A DNA stretch of 43,854 nt from Spirochaetales bacterium Spiro_12. GTDB taxonomy: Bacteria; Spirochaetota; Spirochaetia; Treponematales; Rectinemataceae. Position 1 is the stretch's first letter. Each line of letters opens with the position of its first letter. Of this stretch, positions 1 through 7,452 are shown piece by piece. Below the pieces are notes generated by a model. The model was not told the DNA's origin. It saw only the letters and a list, made by a program, of their open reading frames with translations, and ran no database searches. Location: NCBI GenBank assembly GCA_001603165.1, contig LVBN01000131.1, positions 1-43,854 of the forward strand. Reading direction: 5' to 3'. Position numbers and translations under genes: made by a program.

Positions 1-12
1 CCTTATTTTCTT

Positions 13-18
13 TATAGT
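13..18 (+). promoter_or_regulatory. -10 box of trxB, leaderless arrangement
   Basis: TATAGT (5 of 6 to TATAAT) ends 6 nt before the trxB ATG at 25, so transcription would begin at or next to the start codon. There is no Shine-Dalgarno in the visible upstream bases. The -35 region would lie outside the window. Confidence 0.5.
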
Positions 19-24
19 ATATGT

Positions 25-960
25 ATGAAAACACAGTATGAACTTGTGATTATCGGGGGAGGCGCCGCTGGCCTCGCCGCGGCCCAATACGGAGCAAGGG
101 CTAACTTGTCCACCCTGGTGATCGAAGAAATGGCCCCCGGGGGGCAGGCTCTTCTCATAGATCAGTTGGAGAACTATCCGGGCATTCTCGAACCCATCGC
201 CGGTTTCGATCTGGCGGAAGTGATGAAGACCCAGGCTGAGCGTTTTGGGGCGGAGTTTATTACAGGCTCCGTGGAGAAGCTGGAGAAAACCGGAAATTTC
301 TTCCAAATCTCGACATCCGAGGGAGCGGTGCAAGCCGAGGCGGTCATTCTCGCCACCGGCGCCAAGCACCGCCATTTAGGTATACCGGGGGAGGAAGCCT
401 TCATCGGTCGCGGGGTTTCCTATTGCGCGACCTGCGACGGTCCCTTTTTCAAGGGCAAGAAGATTCTGGTGGTGGGCGGAGGGGACGCGGCCTGCGACGA
501 GGCGATGTATCTGGCAAAATTGTCGGATAAGATCGTCATGATCCATCGGAGAGATCGTTTCAGGGCGCAGAAAGCCCTGGCGGAAAGGGTTCAATCCAAC
601 CCCAACATCGATGTCCGCTTCAACACCGTTGCTCTTGAAATCAAGGGGCGCCAGAAGGTCGAATCGGTGATTTTAAGGAACCTCGAAAACGGAAAGAGCG
701 GGGAAGAAACCTTCGATGCCGTGTTCGTCTTCATTGGCTCCGATCCGAGCGTATCGCTCGTGCCCGGCGCGGCCAAGGACGAGTCCAACTCGATAATCAC
801 CGACGATAAGATGGCCACCAGCATTCCGGGGCTCTTCGCTGCCGGGGATGTGCGGGTGTCGCCGTTTAGGCAGATCGTGACAGCTTGCTCCGACGGAGCC
901 ATCGCCGCTCACGCCGCTTCACAGTATATCGATGAGATCAGGGGCGCGGCCTATCGCTAA
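25..960 (+). CDS. trxB: Thioredoxin reductase
   Basis: FAD- and NADPH-dependent reductase that passes electrons to thioredoxin in the cytoplasm; 311 residues, the usual length of the low-molecular-weight class. The FAD-binding GGGAAG lies at 11-16, the redox-active CATC at 134-137, the NADPH-binding GGGDAA at 151-156 followed by HRRDRFRA from 174, and the C-terminal FAD motif AAGD at 272-275. The ATG at 25 is chosen because it opens the Rossmann domain at the normal distance; the ATG at 21 is in another frame. The start has a -10 box directly upstream and no ribosome site. The next gene begins inside its 3' end. Confidence 0.96.
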   Translation: MKTQYELVIIGGGAAGLAAAQYGARANLSTLVIEEMAPGGQALLIDQLENYPGILEPIAGFDLAEVMKTQAERFGAEFITGSVEKLEKTGNFFQISTSEGAVQAEAVILATGAKHRHLGIPGEEAFIGRGVSYCATCDGPFFKGKKILVVGGGDAACDEAMYLAKLSDKIVMIHRRDRFRAQKALAERVQSNPNIDVRFNTVALEIKGRQKVESVILRNLENGKSGEETFDAVFVFIGSDPSVSLVPGAAKDESNSIITDDKMATSIPGLFAAGDVRVSPFRQIVTACSDGAIAAHAASQYIDEIRGAAYR

Positions 961-2695
961 AACCGGCGGGCCCAGGTTTTTCCCGCTTGCCGGGGCGGTC
1001 CTCTTGTTTCTTGTCGCCGCTCCGTTGATGGGGCAGAAGTCCCTGGAAAAGAACGAAAATTCTTTTTGGGGCAAGACCGAGCCTTTCTACGTTCCGGACC
1101 GGTTGAAATACTCTTGGGCCGAGGCTCGGGCGGCGGCTCTCGTCGCGCGGATGAATGACGAGGAATTGCTCTCCCAAATTTTCATGTTGGGCTACCCCGG
1201 CCAGGACGCGCCGGCGGAACTTCTGGAATGGATAGCCCGGCGAGGCTTGGGTGGAATAAAAGTCTTCGGAAGAAACGCCGATAATAGCCTCGCCCTTGCC
1301 TCGGCGGTGGCGGATTTTCAAAGCGCCTCCTTCGAGCAGGAACTCGCGATTCCCCTTCTGATCGCCACGGATCAGGAAGGGGGTTGGATACGGCATGTAA
1401 AGGGGAGGAGTTCGGAGTCGCCGGGCAACATGGCTATCGGGGCTACCGCATCGAGCAGGGATGCCTATCTCTCGGGTTTTTACCTCGGCCGGGAGCTTCG
1501 GACCTTGGGCATCACCATGAATTTCGCCCCTGTCCTGGACCTGGCCACGGCGCCGGAGAGCTCGATCATCGGACCGAGGGCCTTTTCGGACGATCCTGTC
1601 TTGGCCGCCCGGCTGGGAATAGCCTGGGCCCGGGGCTCGATGGCCGCCGGGGTTATTCCCACGGGGAAGCACTTCCCCGGCCACGGCGCTACGGATTTGG
1701 ATTCCCACGGTATTCTCCCTAGTATTGAAATCGATAAAAGCACCTTTCTTCGCCGGGAACTCTATCCTTTCGAGCAGGCTGTCAGGGCGGGGATCCCCGC
1801 GGTGATGAGCGGCCACCTCGCTTTCCCACGGATCAGCGGCGGCGAACCGGCCTCCCTCTCCAGGGAAATGATCGGGGGTTTTCTGCGGGATCGCCTCGGT
1901 TTCGAGGGACTGGTCATAACCGACGATCTGTATATGGAAGGCGCCCTGGACGGAGCCGACATCCTTGAGACTTGTCTCAGGGCGATACGGGCCGGAAACG
2001 ATATGTTGTTGCTTTCCTCGGCCCCCTCCGAGGAGGGAAAGCTTTGGAAGGGTCTCCAAACCGCGCTCCGGAAGGATCGGAACCTTAAGGCGATTGTGGA
2101 AGGATCGGCGCGGCGCGTCTTAGGCATAAAACTGGCTTACCTGCGCGAGGGAGGCAGGGATTCCCTCATCCCAAATCCGGCGGCGGTGGAAAAGTCCCTG
2201 CCCGACGCCGATGCCCAGGTTTTCTTCGCCGACCTGGCCAGGCGGAGCGTTTCCGTCGTCGGCCGTCGAGCGGAGCTTCCCTTTGCGCCCCAAGGCACTG
2301 TACTCATCGCAGCCCCCTTCGACGAGTTCATTTCCCTGGGCAGGAAACGTTACACTAATTCGCGGGGATTCTCTTTTTCCTATAGGCCGGAACGCAACGC
2401 TAAGCCGGAAGAATTGGAAGCCTTTAAAAAAGCTCTTTCGGGTTGCGCGGGAGCCATCGTCTGTGTGGCTAACAGGGCGGGAATGCAATTGGCAACCCTT
2501 GCCCACGAACAGGGGGTCGAGGTCGCCATCGTTTCGGTGCTCTCCCCCATTCATGCGGCTCATAGCCCTTGGAGCAAGGCGGCGATCGCTGTATACCACT
2601 ACGCTCCCATTTGCCTGGAAGCCGGCTTGGATGTTCTGGCAGGCAGGCTAAAACCCCAGGGCAAGGTGCCGCTGGCGAACCACCTCATACGCTGA
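932..2695 (+). CDS. Exported glycoside hydrolase family 3 protein (beta-N-acetylhexosaminidase-like)
   Basis: GH3 enzyme of the NagZ-like group, which hydrolyses terminal beta-GlcNAc residues of cell-wall fragments or glycans. A positively charged N-terminus and hydrophobic segment at about 16-32 ending near LMGQ look like a signal peptide, so it should act outside the cytoplasm, unlike enterobacterial NagZ. Family motifs seen: FAPVLDLA (198-205), KHFPGHG (246-252), the DSH acid/base dyad (257-259), and ITDDL with the likely nucleophile Asp331. At 587 residues it has an extra C-terminal domain of about 200 residues compared with single-domain NagZ. The start at 932 overlaps trxB by 29 nt in another frame, suggesting translational coupling. 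Exact substrate is inferred. Confidence 0.88.
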   Translation: MRSGARPIAKTGGPRFFPLAGAVLLFLVAAPLMGQKSLEKNENSFWGKTEPFYVPDRLKYSWAEARAAALVARMNDEELLSQIFMLGYPGQDAPAELLEWIARRGLGGIKVFGRNADNSLALASAVADFQSASFEQELAIPLLIATDQEGGWIRHVKGRSSESPGNMAIGATASSRDAYLSGFYLGRELRTLGITMNFAPVLDLATAPESSIIGPRAFSDDPVLAARLGIAWARGSMAAGVIPTGKHFPGHGATDLDSHGILPSIEIDKSTFLRRELYPFEQAVRAGIPAVMSGHLAFPRISGGEPASLSREMIGGFLRDRLGFEGLVITDDLYMEGALDGADILETCLRAIRAGNDMLLLSSAPSEEGKLWKGLQTALRKDRNLKAIVEGSARRVLGIKLAYLREGGRDSLIPNPAAVEKSLPDADAQVFFADLARRSVSVVGRRAELPFAPQGTVLIAAPFDEFISLGRKRYTNSRGFSFSYRPERNAKPEELEAFKKALSGCAGAIVCVANRAGMQLATLAHEQGVEVAIVSVLSPIHAAHSPWSKAAIAVYHYAPICLEAGLDVLAGRLKPQGKVPLANHLIR

Positions 2696-2713
2696 GGGAT
2701 TTTCGGAGTCTCG

Positions 2714-3349
2714 ATGAACAGAATTTTGCGAAAAGAAGATCTTCCCTCCATTTTGGCCCTTCCTCCGGCTTCTGTCTGCGGCATAGACGAAGCGGGGAGG
2801 GGGCCCCTGGCGGGACCGGTGTGCGCCGCCGCGGTAATTCTCCCCGAAACCTTTCCCTTGGGTATCCTGGACGATTCGAAGGTTTTGAGTCATAAAAAAA
2901 GGGAGGGCGCGTACCGGCGTATAATCGAGGAAGCCTTGGACTGGGCTGTGGCGTGGGCCACCTGGGAGGAAATCGGGGCTTTGAATATCCTGAACGCCAG
3001 CCTGCTTGCCATGGGACGCGCTTATGAAGCTCTTAGTCTTGAGCCGGCGATAGTGCTCGTGGACGGCAATCGCCCGCCCGACCTGGGCCGCCCCTGTTCG
3101 GCCCTCATCGGTGGCGACGCGCTACATCCTTCGATCATGGCCGCTTCGATCCTGGCCAAGGTTTCCAGGGATAGAATGATGCTTCGGTTGGATGCGGTAC
3201 AGCCGGAATACGGGTTTTGCCGCCACAAGGGATATCCCACCCGGGAGCACCGGAGGGCTATTCGCTCCTACGGGCCCTCGCTTTGGGAAAGGCCCGGCTT
3301 CGCCGGCTCATTAGTGCCTCGAAGCTTGTTGAAAACGCCCGGGGTGTGA
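2714..3349 (+). CDS. rnhB: Ribonuclease HII
   Basis: Cleaves the RNA strand of RNA-DNA hybrids and removes misincorporated ribonucleotides. The signature GIDEAGRGPLAGPV starts at 23, giving catalytic Asp25 and Glu26; VLVDGN supplies Asp117 and the SRDR motif Asp153, completing the DEDD set. Length 211 is typical. It lies 18 nt after the GH3 stop, with a GGAG-like ribosome site, so it probably ends the trxB-GH3-rnhB operon. It converges on the DUF3276 gene with only 37 nt between them. Confidence 0.95.
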   Translation: MNRILRKEDLPSILALPPASVCGIDEAGRGPLAGPVCAAAVILPETFPLGILDDSKVLSHKKREGAYRRIIEEALDWAVAWATWEEIGALNILNASLLAMGRAYEALSLEPAIVLVDGNRPPDLGRPCSALIGGDALHPSIMAASILAKVSRDRMMLRLDAVQPEYGFCRHKGYPTREHRRAIRSYGPSLWERPGFAGSLVPRSLLKTPGV

Positions 3350-3386
3350 TGACCGGCGTGGCGGATGAATCGCTGGACGGTGCCGA

Positions 3387-3956
3387 TCAGTCGGAGGAAT
3401 CGGGCTTCTTTGCCCGTTTGACGACAATGCGCTTAAGCGGTTTGGGTTCGGCTTTGTCATAACGCGGAGCTCCGGTTTCGTTTCTGCGCACAGGATTCCT
3501 CGGTCGGGTTGAAGCCTCTCGGGGCCTGTCCGAGACGGGCCGCACCACGACACGTTTGGTCTGCGCTTCTCTCGAAGGCGAAGCGTCCCTGTAGCCGGGA
3601 GAGCGCTCATATCTGGGGCGCTCCTCGCCCCGGTTCCGGAGGGGGGCCTCTCTGTATCCTGAGGAACGCTCGTACCGGGGGCGCTCTTCGATCCTGTCCG
3701 GCGTCTGGGTTTCGGGGCTGAGCTTTATTCCCGTCTTGTCGATGTATTTCAAGGCGGATTGAAATGATTTGAGAAAACCTTCCATGTGTTCGCCGAAGAC
3801 GACGATGGAGCGACGATCGAAGCTTTCGCCTTCGGAAGGCTTGCTTTCCACGATGCTTAAAAACACGTCGCCGTTTCTGTTCTGCTTGACATTGAAAAAA
3901 TAGGTTCTGCCGTCACAGGCGAAACGAGTGGAAAAAAGCTCTCCGCGAATACCCAT
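3387..3956 (-). CDS. Pur-domain nucleic-acid-binding protein (DUF3276/PurA-like) with Arg-rich repeat tail
   Basis: Residues 1-75 match the small PUR-alpha-type domain of Bacteroidetes and spirochaetes; the Borrelia member BpuR binds DNA and RNA and represses translation. The strongly charged remainder, about 80-189, is unusual: EERPRYERSSGYR at 90-102 recurs as EERPRYERSPGYR at 111-123, a 21-residue period, followed by Arg/Lys/Pro-rich sequence that looks disordered and RNA-binding. A strong site (AAGGAGT) precedes the ATG at 3956. It follows the phosphohexomutase gene by 86 nt on the same strand and may share its mRNA. Nucleic-acid binding is inferred from the family. Confidence 0.85.
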   Translation of the reverse strand: MGIRGELFSTRFACDGRTYFFNVKQNRNGDVFLSIVESKPSEGESFDRRSIVVFGEHMEGFLKSFQSALKYIDKTGIKLSPETQTPDRIEERPRYERSSGYREAPLRNRGEERPRYERSPGYRDASPSREAQTKRVVVRPVSDRPREASTRPRNPVRRNETGAPRYDKAEPKPLKRIVVKRAKKPDSSD

Positions 3957-4042
3957 CCTGACTCCTTGCTACTTTCAGCGCCATCCTACACGAAGGGTCT
4001 TCTTTGAACAAGCACCGAAGGCCTGTGGCCCGCCCCTACTCC

Positions 4043-5995
4043 CTAGAGCGAAGAATCGGCCGCCCGCACCATCTGGCTATGCCAGGAGAGGAGGTATTCC
4101 TCGTCTTCCGGCTCGCCGCCCTCGATGTCGGCCATGATGCGGAATACCGGTTCAGTACCCGATCCCCTCATCCAGAGAAAGGCCTTGAGCGCCCCTCGGG
4201 AGTCGAGCAGGAGAATTCTGAGACCACCGGAGGCCGATGCCGCGAAGTCCTCGCCCACTTCGAATTCTCCGCCGCCTATGGTTGCCAGGGCTTTCCAGGC
4301 GCTTATGCCATAGCGATCCAGCAATTCCTTTTTCCGAGTTTCCCATTCTTTTTTGAAGATATGGGCATAGCGAGCTTTCAGCGAGGCTTTGTCGGCACTT
4401 CTTATGTTAAGCGCCGCCCTGGATTCGAAGACGCTGGTACTTATCCACGCGGGAAGGGTCGCGATGACATCGGCCAGATCGAAGTCCGCTTTGTATGCCC
4501 CATCCTGGCCGGAAGCTTCCAGCCAGCGACGGAAGAGCCCTGGGCTATCGGCCTTATCCCCGCCGCGAAGCAGGCGGATCATGGCTCCTAGGGTCGACAG
4601 GGGATCCCGTACCTTGGAGGGATGGGTGATGGTGCCGCCGTTGGAACCTTCGCCGAGGATACGCACTGTCCATCCCTCAAGGCGAAGCTTTTCCGCCAGG
4701 TTCACCACATTGGCTTCGCCTGTCTCGGCCCTGAAGACCTTGGCGCCGAAAAAGCCGGCTATACGTTCGATCCGGGCGCTGGTGGCGTCGTTCACCACGA
4801 CGGCGACCGGGGCGTTCTTCGAAAAGCCCGCCAGTCCCGCGAGTTCGGCCAGGCAGGAGAGGGAGAAAACTTCCTGGGCCTCGAGGGGCCTGGCCCTGCC
4901 CAGGGTTTTGTCGTAGAAGACCAGATTACCCCGGTCGCCGTCGCAGTCCGGCACATAGCCCAGCTGAAAGCTGGGGTCTTTTTTGTGAGCTTTCTGAAGC
5001 AGCTCCATGCAGGATTCGAGGCTTAGGCCCTCGGGGACGATGCGGTGCGTAAATTGCCTGGGGCCGTCGTTATGGAACTCGCTTCGTATCGAAATCCCCT
5101 GGAAAAAATCCCTGTCTATGGACAGAGAGCGGGCCGAGCCGTTGAGTTCGGCGACTATTCCCAGGGGCTTATGTCGGCAGGCTTCGGCCAGTTCGTCCAG
5201 AACGGCTGCCTGCTCGTTCAGCGCCTCTTTGCCGGTTATCACCGCATGGCTGAAAAGGATGTAGGCGGATAGGCTGTGACGCTTCCACTCGGCGCATCGC
5301 TCGTAACAAAGGGCCAGAACCTCTTTATCGGCGGCGCTCAGGAGGGCGAGGGCGCGCGAAACCGAATCTTCCGATGCTATGGAAGTCTTGAGCTGGGCGA
5401 TGAGGGGCGCGATTTCCTGGGCGCTCAAGACCCCTCCGCTTCCCAGGCCGAACTTGACGCCGTTATGGCCCGGCGGATTATGGCTGGCCGAGATATAGGC
5501 AAAGCCCTCCGCCCGCTCGGGATGCCCCTCCGGGAGCTTGGCGGCTTTGCCTGCAAAGGCCATGATTTCGGGGGCGGCTACGATAAAGCAGTATCGTACT
5601 TCGATACCCAGCCCGATCAACACCCTGGCGAAAACATCGGCCAGCGCCGGCCCTGTGGGCCGGGAGTCGATGCCCAGGAGCAGCGCCGGCCTGGCTTCCG
5701 TCCTCCTCTGTCGCAGGACGAGTCTTCCAAAACTTTCGGCCATAAGGGCGGCCAAAAGAAGCTTGGGCGCCGCCACGGTTTCGGAGAGCGAATCCTCCGG
5801 CCCCGGGTGGGGGACCCAGGGAGCATAGGGAGTTTCCGCTTCGGCGAAGACCTTTCTCCAGCCCGAGGCTGAAAGTATGAGGCTTTCAGCCTCCGCCCTC
5901 AGTTCCTCCGGGGAGGGAAGCCGAGCCGGATCGACCGGAAGCCTTTCGGGATCGCCGACATTCAAACCAGTACCGGGATGATAGATCATCGACAT
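4043..5995 (-). CDS. Phosphohexomutase (phosphoglucomutase/phosphomannomutase family)
   Basis: Alpha-D-phosphohexomutase family enzyme interconverting hexose 1- and 6-phosphates. All four family signatures are present: the catalytic-serine loop SASHNPPGHNG (Ser171 is the phosphorylated residue), the metal loop DCDGDRG starting at Asp350, a sugar-binding loop GEGSNGG, and the phosphate-binding loop RGSGTEP near the C-terminus. At 650 residues it is longer than the usual 450-580 class, with extra sequence in the central domains. The ATG at 5995 is preceded by GAGGTG at 7 nt. Glucose versus mannose specificity cannot be read from the sequence. Its promoter faces that of the P-loop gene across a repeat-containing region. 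Confidence 0.9.
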   Translation of the reverse strand: MSMIYHPGTGLNVGDPERLPVDPARLPSPEELRAEAESLILSASGWRKVFAEAETPYAPWVPHPGPEDSLSETVAAPKLLLAALMAESFGRLVLRQRRTEARPALLLGIDSRPTGPALADVFARVLIGLGIEVRYCFIVAAPEIMAFAGKAAKLPEGHPERAEGFAYISASHNPPGHNGVKFGLGSGGVLSAQEIAPLIAQLKTSIASEDSVSRALALLSAADKEVLALCYERCAEWKRHSLSAYILFSHAVITGKEALNEQAAVLDELAEACRHKPLGIVAELNGSARSLSIDRDFFQGISIRSEFHNDGPRQFTHRIVPEGLSLESCMELLQKAHKKDPSFQLGYVPDCDGDRGNLVFYDKTLGRARPLEAQEVFSLSCLAELAGLAGFSKNAPVAVVVNDATSARIERIAGFFGAKVFRAETGEANVVNLAEKLRLEGWTVRILGEGSNGGTITHPSKVRDPLSTLGAMIRLLRGGDKADSPGLFRRWLEASGQDGAYKADFDLADVIATLPAWISTSVFESRAALNIRSADKASLKARYAHIFKKEWETRKKELLDRYGISAWKALATIGGGEFEVGEDFAASASGGLRILLLDSRGALKAFLWMRGSGTEPVFRIMADIEGGEPEDEEYLLSWHSQMVRAADSSL

Positions 5996-6016
5996 AGAAC
6001 TGCACCTCTAAGCTAA

Positions 6017-6022
6017 AGTATA
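6017..6022 (-). promoter_or_regulatory. -10 box of the phosphohexomutase gene
   Basis: Read on the minus strand this is TATACT, giving a predicted start near 6010 and a 15-nt leader that contains the GAGGTG ribosome site. No good -35 is visible. The expected -35 position (about 6040-6045) falls inside the first copy of the 26-nt direct repeat. Confidence 0.45.
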
Positions 6023-6036
6023 TGATAAGCGGAAGT

Positions 6037-6062
6037 GGATAATCTACGCGTAGGCCGGATGG
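6037..6062 (+). repeat. 26-nt direct repeat, copy 1
   Basis: Matches copy 2 (6098-6123) at 24 of 26 positions; the start points are 61 nt apart. It contains the perfect 10-nt palindrome CTACGCGTAG at 6043-6052. It overlaps the -35 position of the minus-strand phosphohexomutase promoter, so it could be a protein-binding site. No similarity continues outside the 26 nt. Confidence 0.75.
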
Positions 6063-6097
6063 ATCCATGATGACTATTCGCTTCTTGGGTTGGGCTC

Positions 6098-6123
6098 GGA
6101 TAATTTACGCATAGGCCGGATGG
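6098..6123 (+). repeat. 26-nt direct repeat, copy 2
   Basis: Second copy of the repeat, differing from copy 1 at two positions that weaken the central palindrome (TTACGCATAG). It ends 20 nt before the -35 box of the P-loop/Asp23 gene, a position where an activator or repressor could act. Confidence 0.75.
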
Positions 6124-6143
6124 GCGCGGAGTTCGGGCCGCTC

Positions 6144-6173
6144 TTTACGCGGGCCTCGCTCTGCCTATATAGT
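6144..6173 (+). promoter_or_regulatory. Promoter of the P-loop/Asp23 gene
   Basis: TTTACG (6144-6149) and TATAGT (6168-6173, 5 of 6) are separated by 18 nt. The -10 ends 11 nt before the ATG, so the leader would be about 5 nt with no Shine-Dalgarno. Confidence 0.5.
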
Positions 6174-6184
6174 GTTCCTTACTC

Positions 6185-7087
6185 ATGATGCGGTTTTTCA
6201 AGATTCTCTTCTGGTTTTTCCGGGGAGTCAGGGTTTACGCCCTTGTAGGCTCCACCGGGACCGGTAAGAGCTTCAGGGCTAAGCTGGTAGCCCAGAAGTA
6301 TGGAATAGAAATGATCATAGACGATGGTTTATTGATCCGGGGGGACCAGCTTATCGCCGGTAAATCGGCTAAGAAAGAAGCCCTCTATCTTGGCGCCGTA
6401 AAAACCGCCCTCTTTCACGACAAAGCCCATCGGGACGAAGTGGCCAAGGCCTTACAGAGGGAGCGCTTCAGGAAAATCCTGGTCATCGGAACCAGCGAAA
6501 AAATGGTCCAGAGAATCTGCGAAAGGCTGCAAATCCCCCAGCCCAACAAAACCATAAAAATCGAGGATATCGCCACGAAGGCGGAAATAGAAAAGGCGAT
6601 GCAATCCAGGCAGGTCGAGGGCAAGCATGTCATCCCCGTTCCCGCCCTGGAGATTCGCCGCAATTATCCATCGATATTCTACGATAGCGTGCGGGTCTTC
6701 CTGCGCCGGAGCTTCGGCACCGGGGCTTCGCTGCCGAAAATCTACGAGAAAGCCGTCGTGCGCCCGGAGTATACAAAGCGGGGCAGGGTGGCGATCTCCG
6801 AAGCGGCCCTATCCCAGATGGTGGTCCATTGCGTGGATGAGTACGATCCCGCCGTGAAGGTCAAACGCCTGGCCATTCGGGATGATACCCAGGGATATAG
6901 AATCACCGTGGTGCTGGAAGTTCCCTTCGGCACAAAGCTGGCTTCCAACGCCCACGCCCTGCAGGAATTTATCGTGGACAATATCGAGCGCTTCACCGGC
7001 ATTCTCGTGGCCGAAGTCAATATCGTGATCGACAGGCTCACTTCCCGCCGAACCAGCTCGAAAAACAGGCAACGTGAGCGATTGTAA
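6185..7087 (+). CDS. P-loop NTPase fused to an Asp23/Gls24-like domain
   Basis: I recognise the parts but not an established function. A short hydrophobic N-terminus (5-21) is followed directly by a Walker A loop, GSTGTGKS at 22-29, and an NTPase-like region to about 150. Residues 199-285 read as an Asp23/Gls24 (alkaline-shock) domain: RGRVAISEAAL, a strand-rich core with EVPFGT, then a helix and the typical ending TGILVAEVNIVID. Asp23 proteins of Firmicutes are linked to membrane and envelope homeostasis. The C-terminus is short and basic. Two ATGs (6185, 6188) are possible and neither has a Shine-Dalgarno. It stands between a repeat-bearing promoter and the small ribosomal protein gene. The existence of the gene is firm; the Asp23 call is by pattern. 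Confidence 0.75.
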   Translation: MMRFFKILFWFFRGVRVYALVGSTGTGKSFRAKLVAQKYGIEMIIDDGLLIRGDQLIAGKSAKKEALYLGAVKTALFHDKAHRDEVAKALQRERFRKILVIGTSEKMVQRICERLQIPQPNKTIKIEDIATKAEIEKAMQSRQVEGKHVIPVPALEIRRNYPSIFYDSVRVFLRRSFGTGASLPKIYEKAVVRPEYTKRGRVAISEAALSQMVVHCVDEYDPAVKVKRLAIRDDTQGYRITVVLEVPFGTKLASNAHALQEFIVDNIERFTGILVAEVNIVIDRLTSRRTSSKNRQRERL

Positions 7088-7092
7088 GTGTA

Positions 7093-7121
7093 TTGACGAT
7101 CCGGGACTATCCGTGTACTAT
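7093..7121 (+). promoter_or_regulatory. Promoter of the small mS38/COX24-like gene
   Basis: TTGACG (7093-7098, 5 of 6) and TACTAT (7116-7121, 4 of 6) with exactly 17 nt between them, just after the stop of the P-loop gene. The leader would be about 55 nt. Confidence 0.5.
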
Positions 7122-7182
7122 TGCCGCTGTTGCGCGGTGAAAGAGGCTCATTTCGCACCAAACGTAATCAAGGAGAATCGTC

Positions 7183-7278
7183 GTGCCCTGTGGTAGAAAA
7201 CGAAAGCTCAAGAAAATAGCGACGCATAAGAGAAAGAAGAAGAGAAGACTCAACCGGCACAAGACCAGAGTCTCCTGA
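7183..7278 (+). CDS. Very small basic ribosomal protein, AURKAIP1/COX24 (mS38/bS22-like) type
   Basis: GTG start with AAGGAG 7 nt upstream, encoding 31 residues beginning MPCGRKRKLKK and ending with a run of Lys/Arg/His and the core KKRRLNRHK. More than half the residues are basic. This matches the AURKAIP1/COX24 family, whose mitochondrial (mS38) and mycobacterial (bS22) members sit in the small ribosomal subunit near the decoding region. It has its own promoter and a perfect terminator 25 nt after the stop, so it is a one-gene transcript. It is easily missed by gene callers because of its size. Ribosome association is inferred from the family. Confidence 0.75.
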   Translation: MPCGRKRKLKKIATHKRKKKRRLNRHKTRVS

Positions 7279-7302
7279 TCGCCGCTGTTTTCGCAGGTAA
7301 AG

Positions 7303-7331
7303 GACCGTCTTAGACAAGACGGTCTTTTTTT
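7303..7331 (+). terminator. Rho-independent terminator
   Basis: Perfect 9-bp stem (GACCGTCTT / AAGACGGTC) with loop AGAC, followed by seven T. It ends the mS38-like transcript. Confidence 0.93.
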
Positions 7332-7347
7332 CGGTTTTTACTTTTTC

Positions 7348-7370
7348 CGTGTTTCAAAAATTGAAACACG
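7348..7370. promoter_or_regulatory. Perfect 10+10 nt inverted repeat upstream of buk
   Basis: CGTGTTTCAA and its exact reverse complement TTGAAACACG, separated by AAA. It lies 25 nt upstream of the buk -35 box. A second, weaker dyad, TTTCA-7 nt-TGAAA, follows at 7372-7388. It looks like an operator for the fermentation operon; the A/T-rich stem without a clean T-tract argues against a terminator. Confidence 0.55.
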
Positions 7371-7395
7371 TTTTCATTTAATGTGAAATAGCCAC

Positions 7396-7423
7396 TTGTC
7401 AATTATCCAGGAGATGCTATACT
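7396..7423 (+). promoter_or_regulatory. Promoter of the buk-ptb-vor operon
   Basis: TTGTCA (7396-7401, 5 of 6), 16-nt spacer, TATACT (7418-7423, 5 of 6) with an extended TGC just before it. The predicted leader of about 23 nt holds the AGGAAGG ribosome site at 7441-7447. Confidence 0.75.
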
Positions 7424-7452
7424 GAAGACATACAGATAAAAGGAAGGAATCG

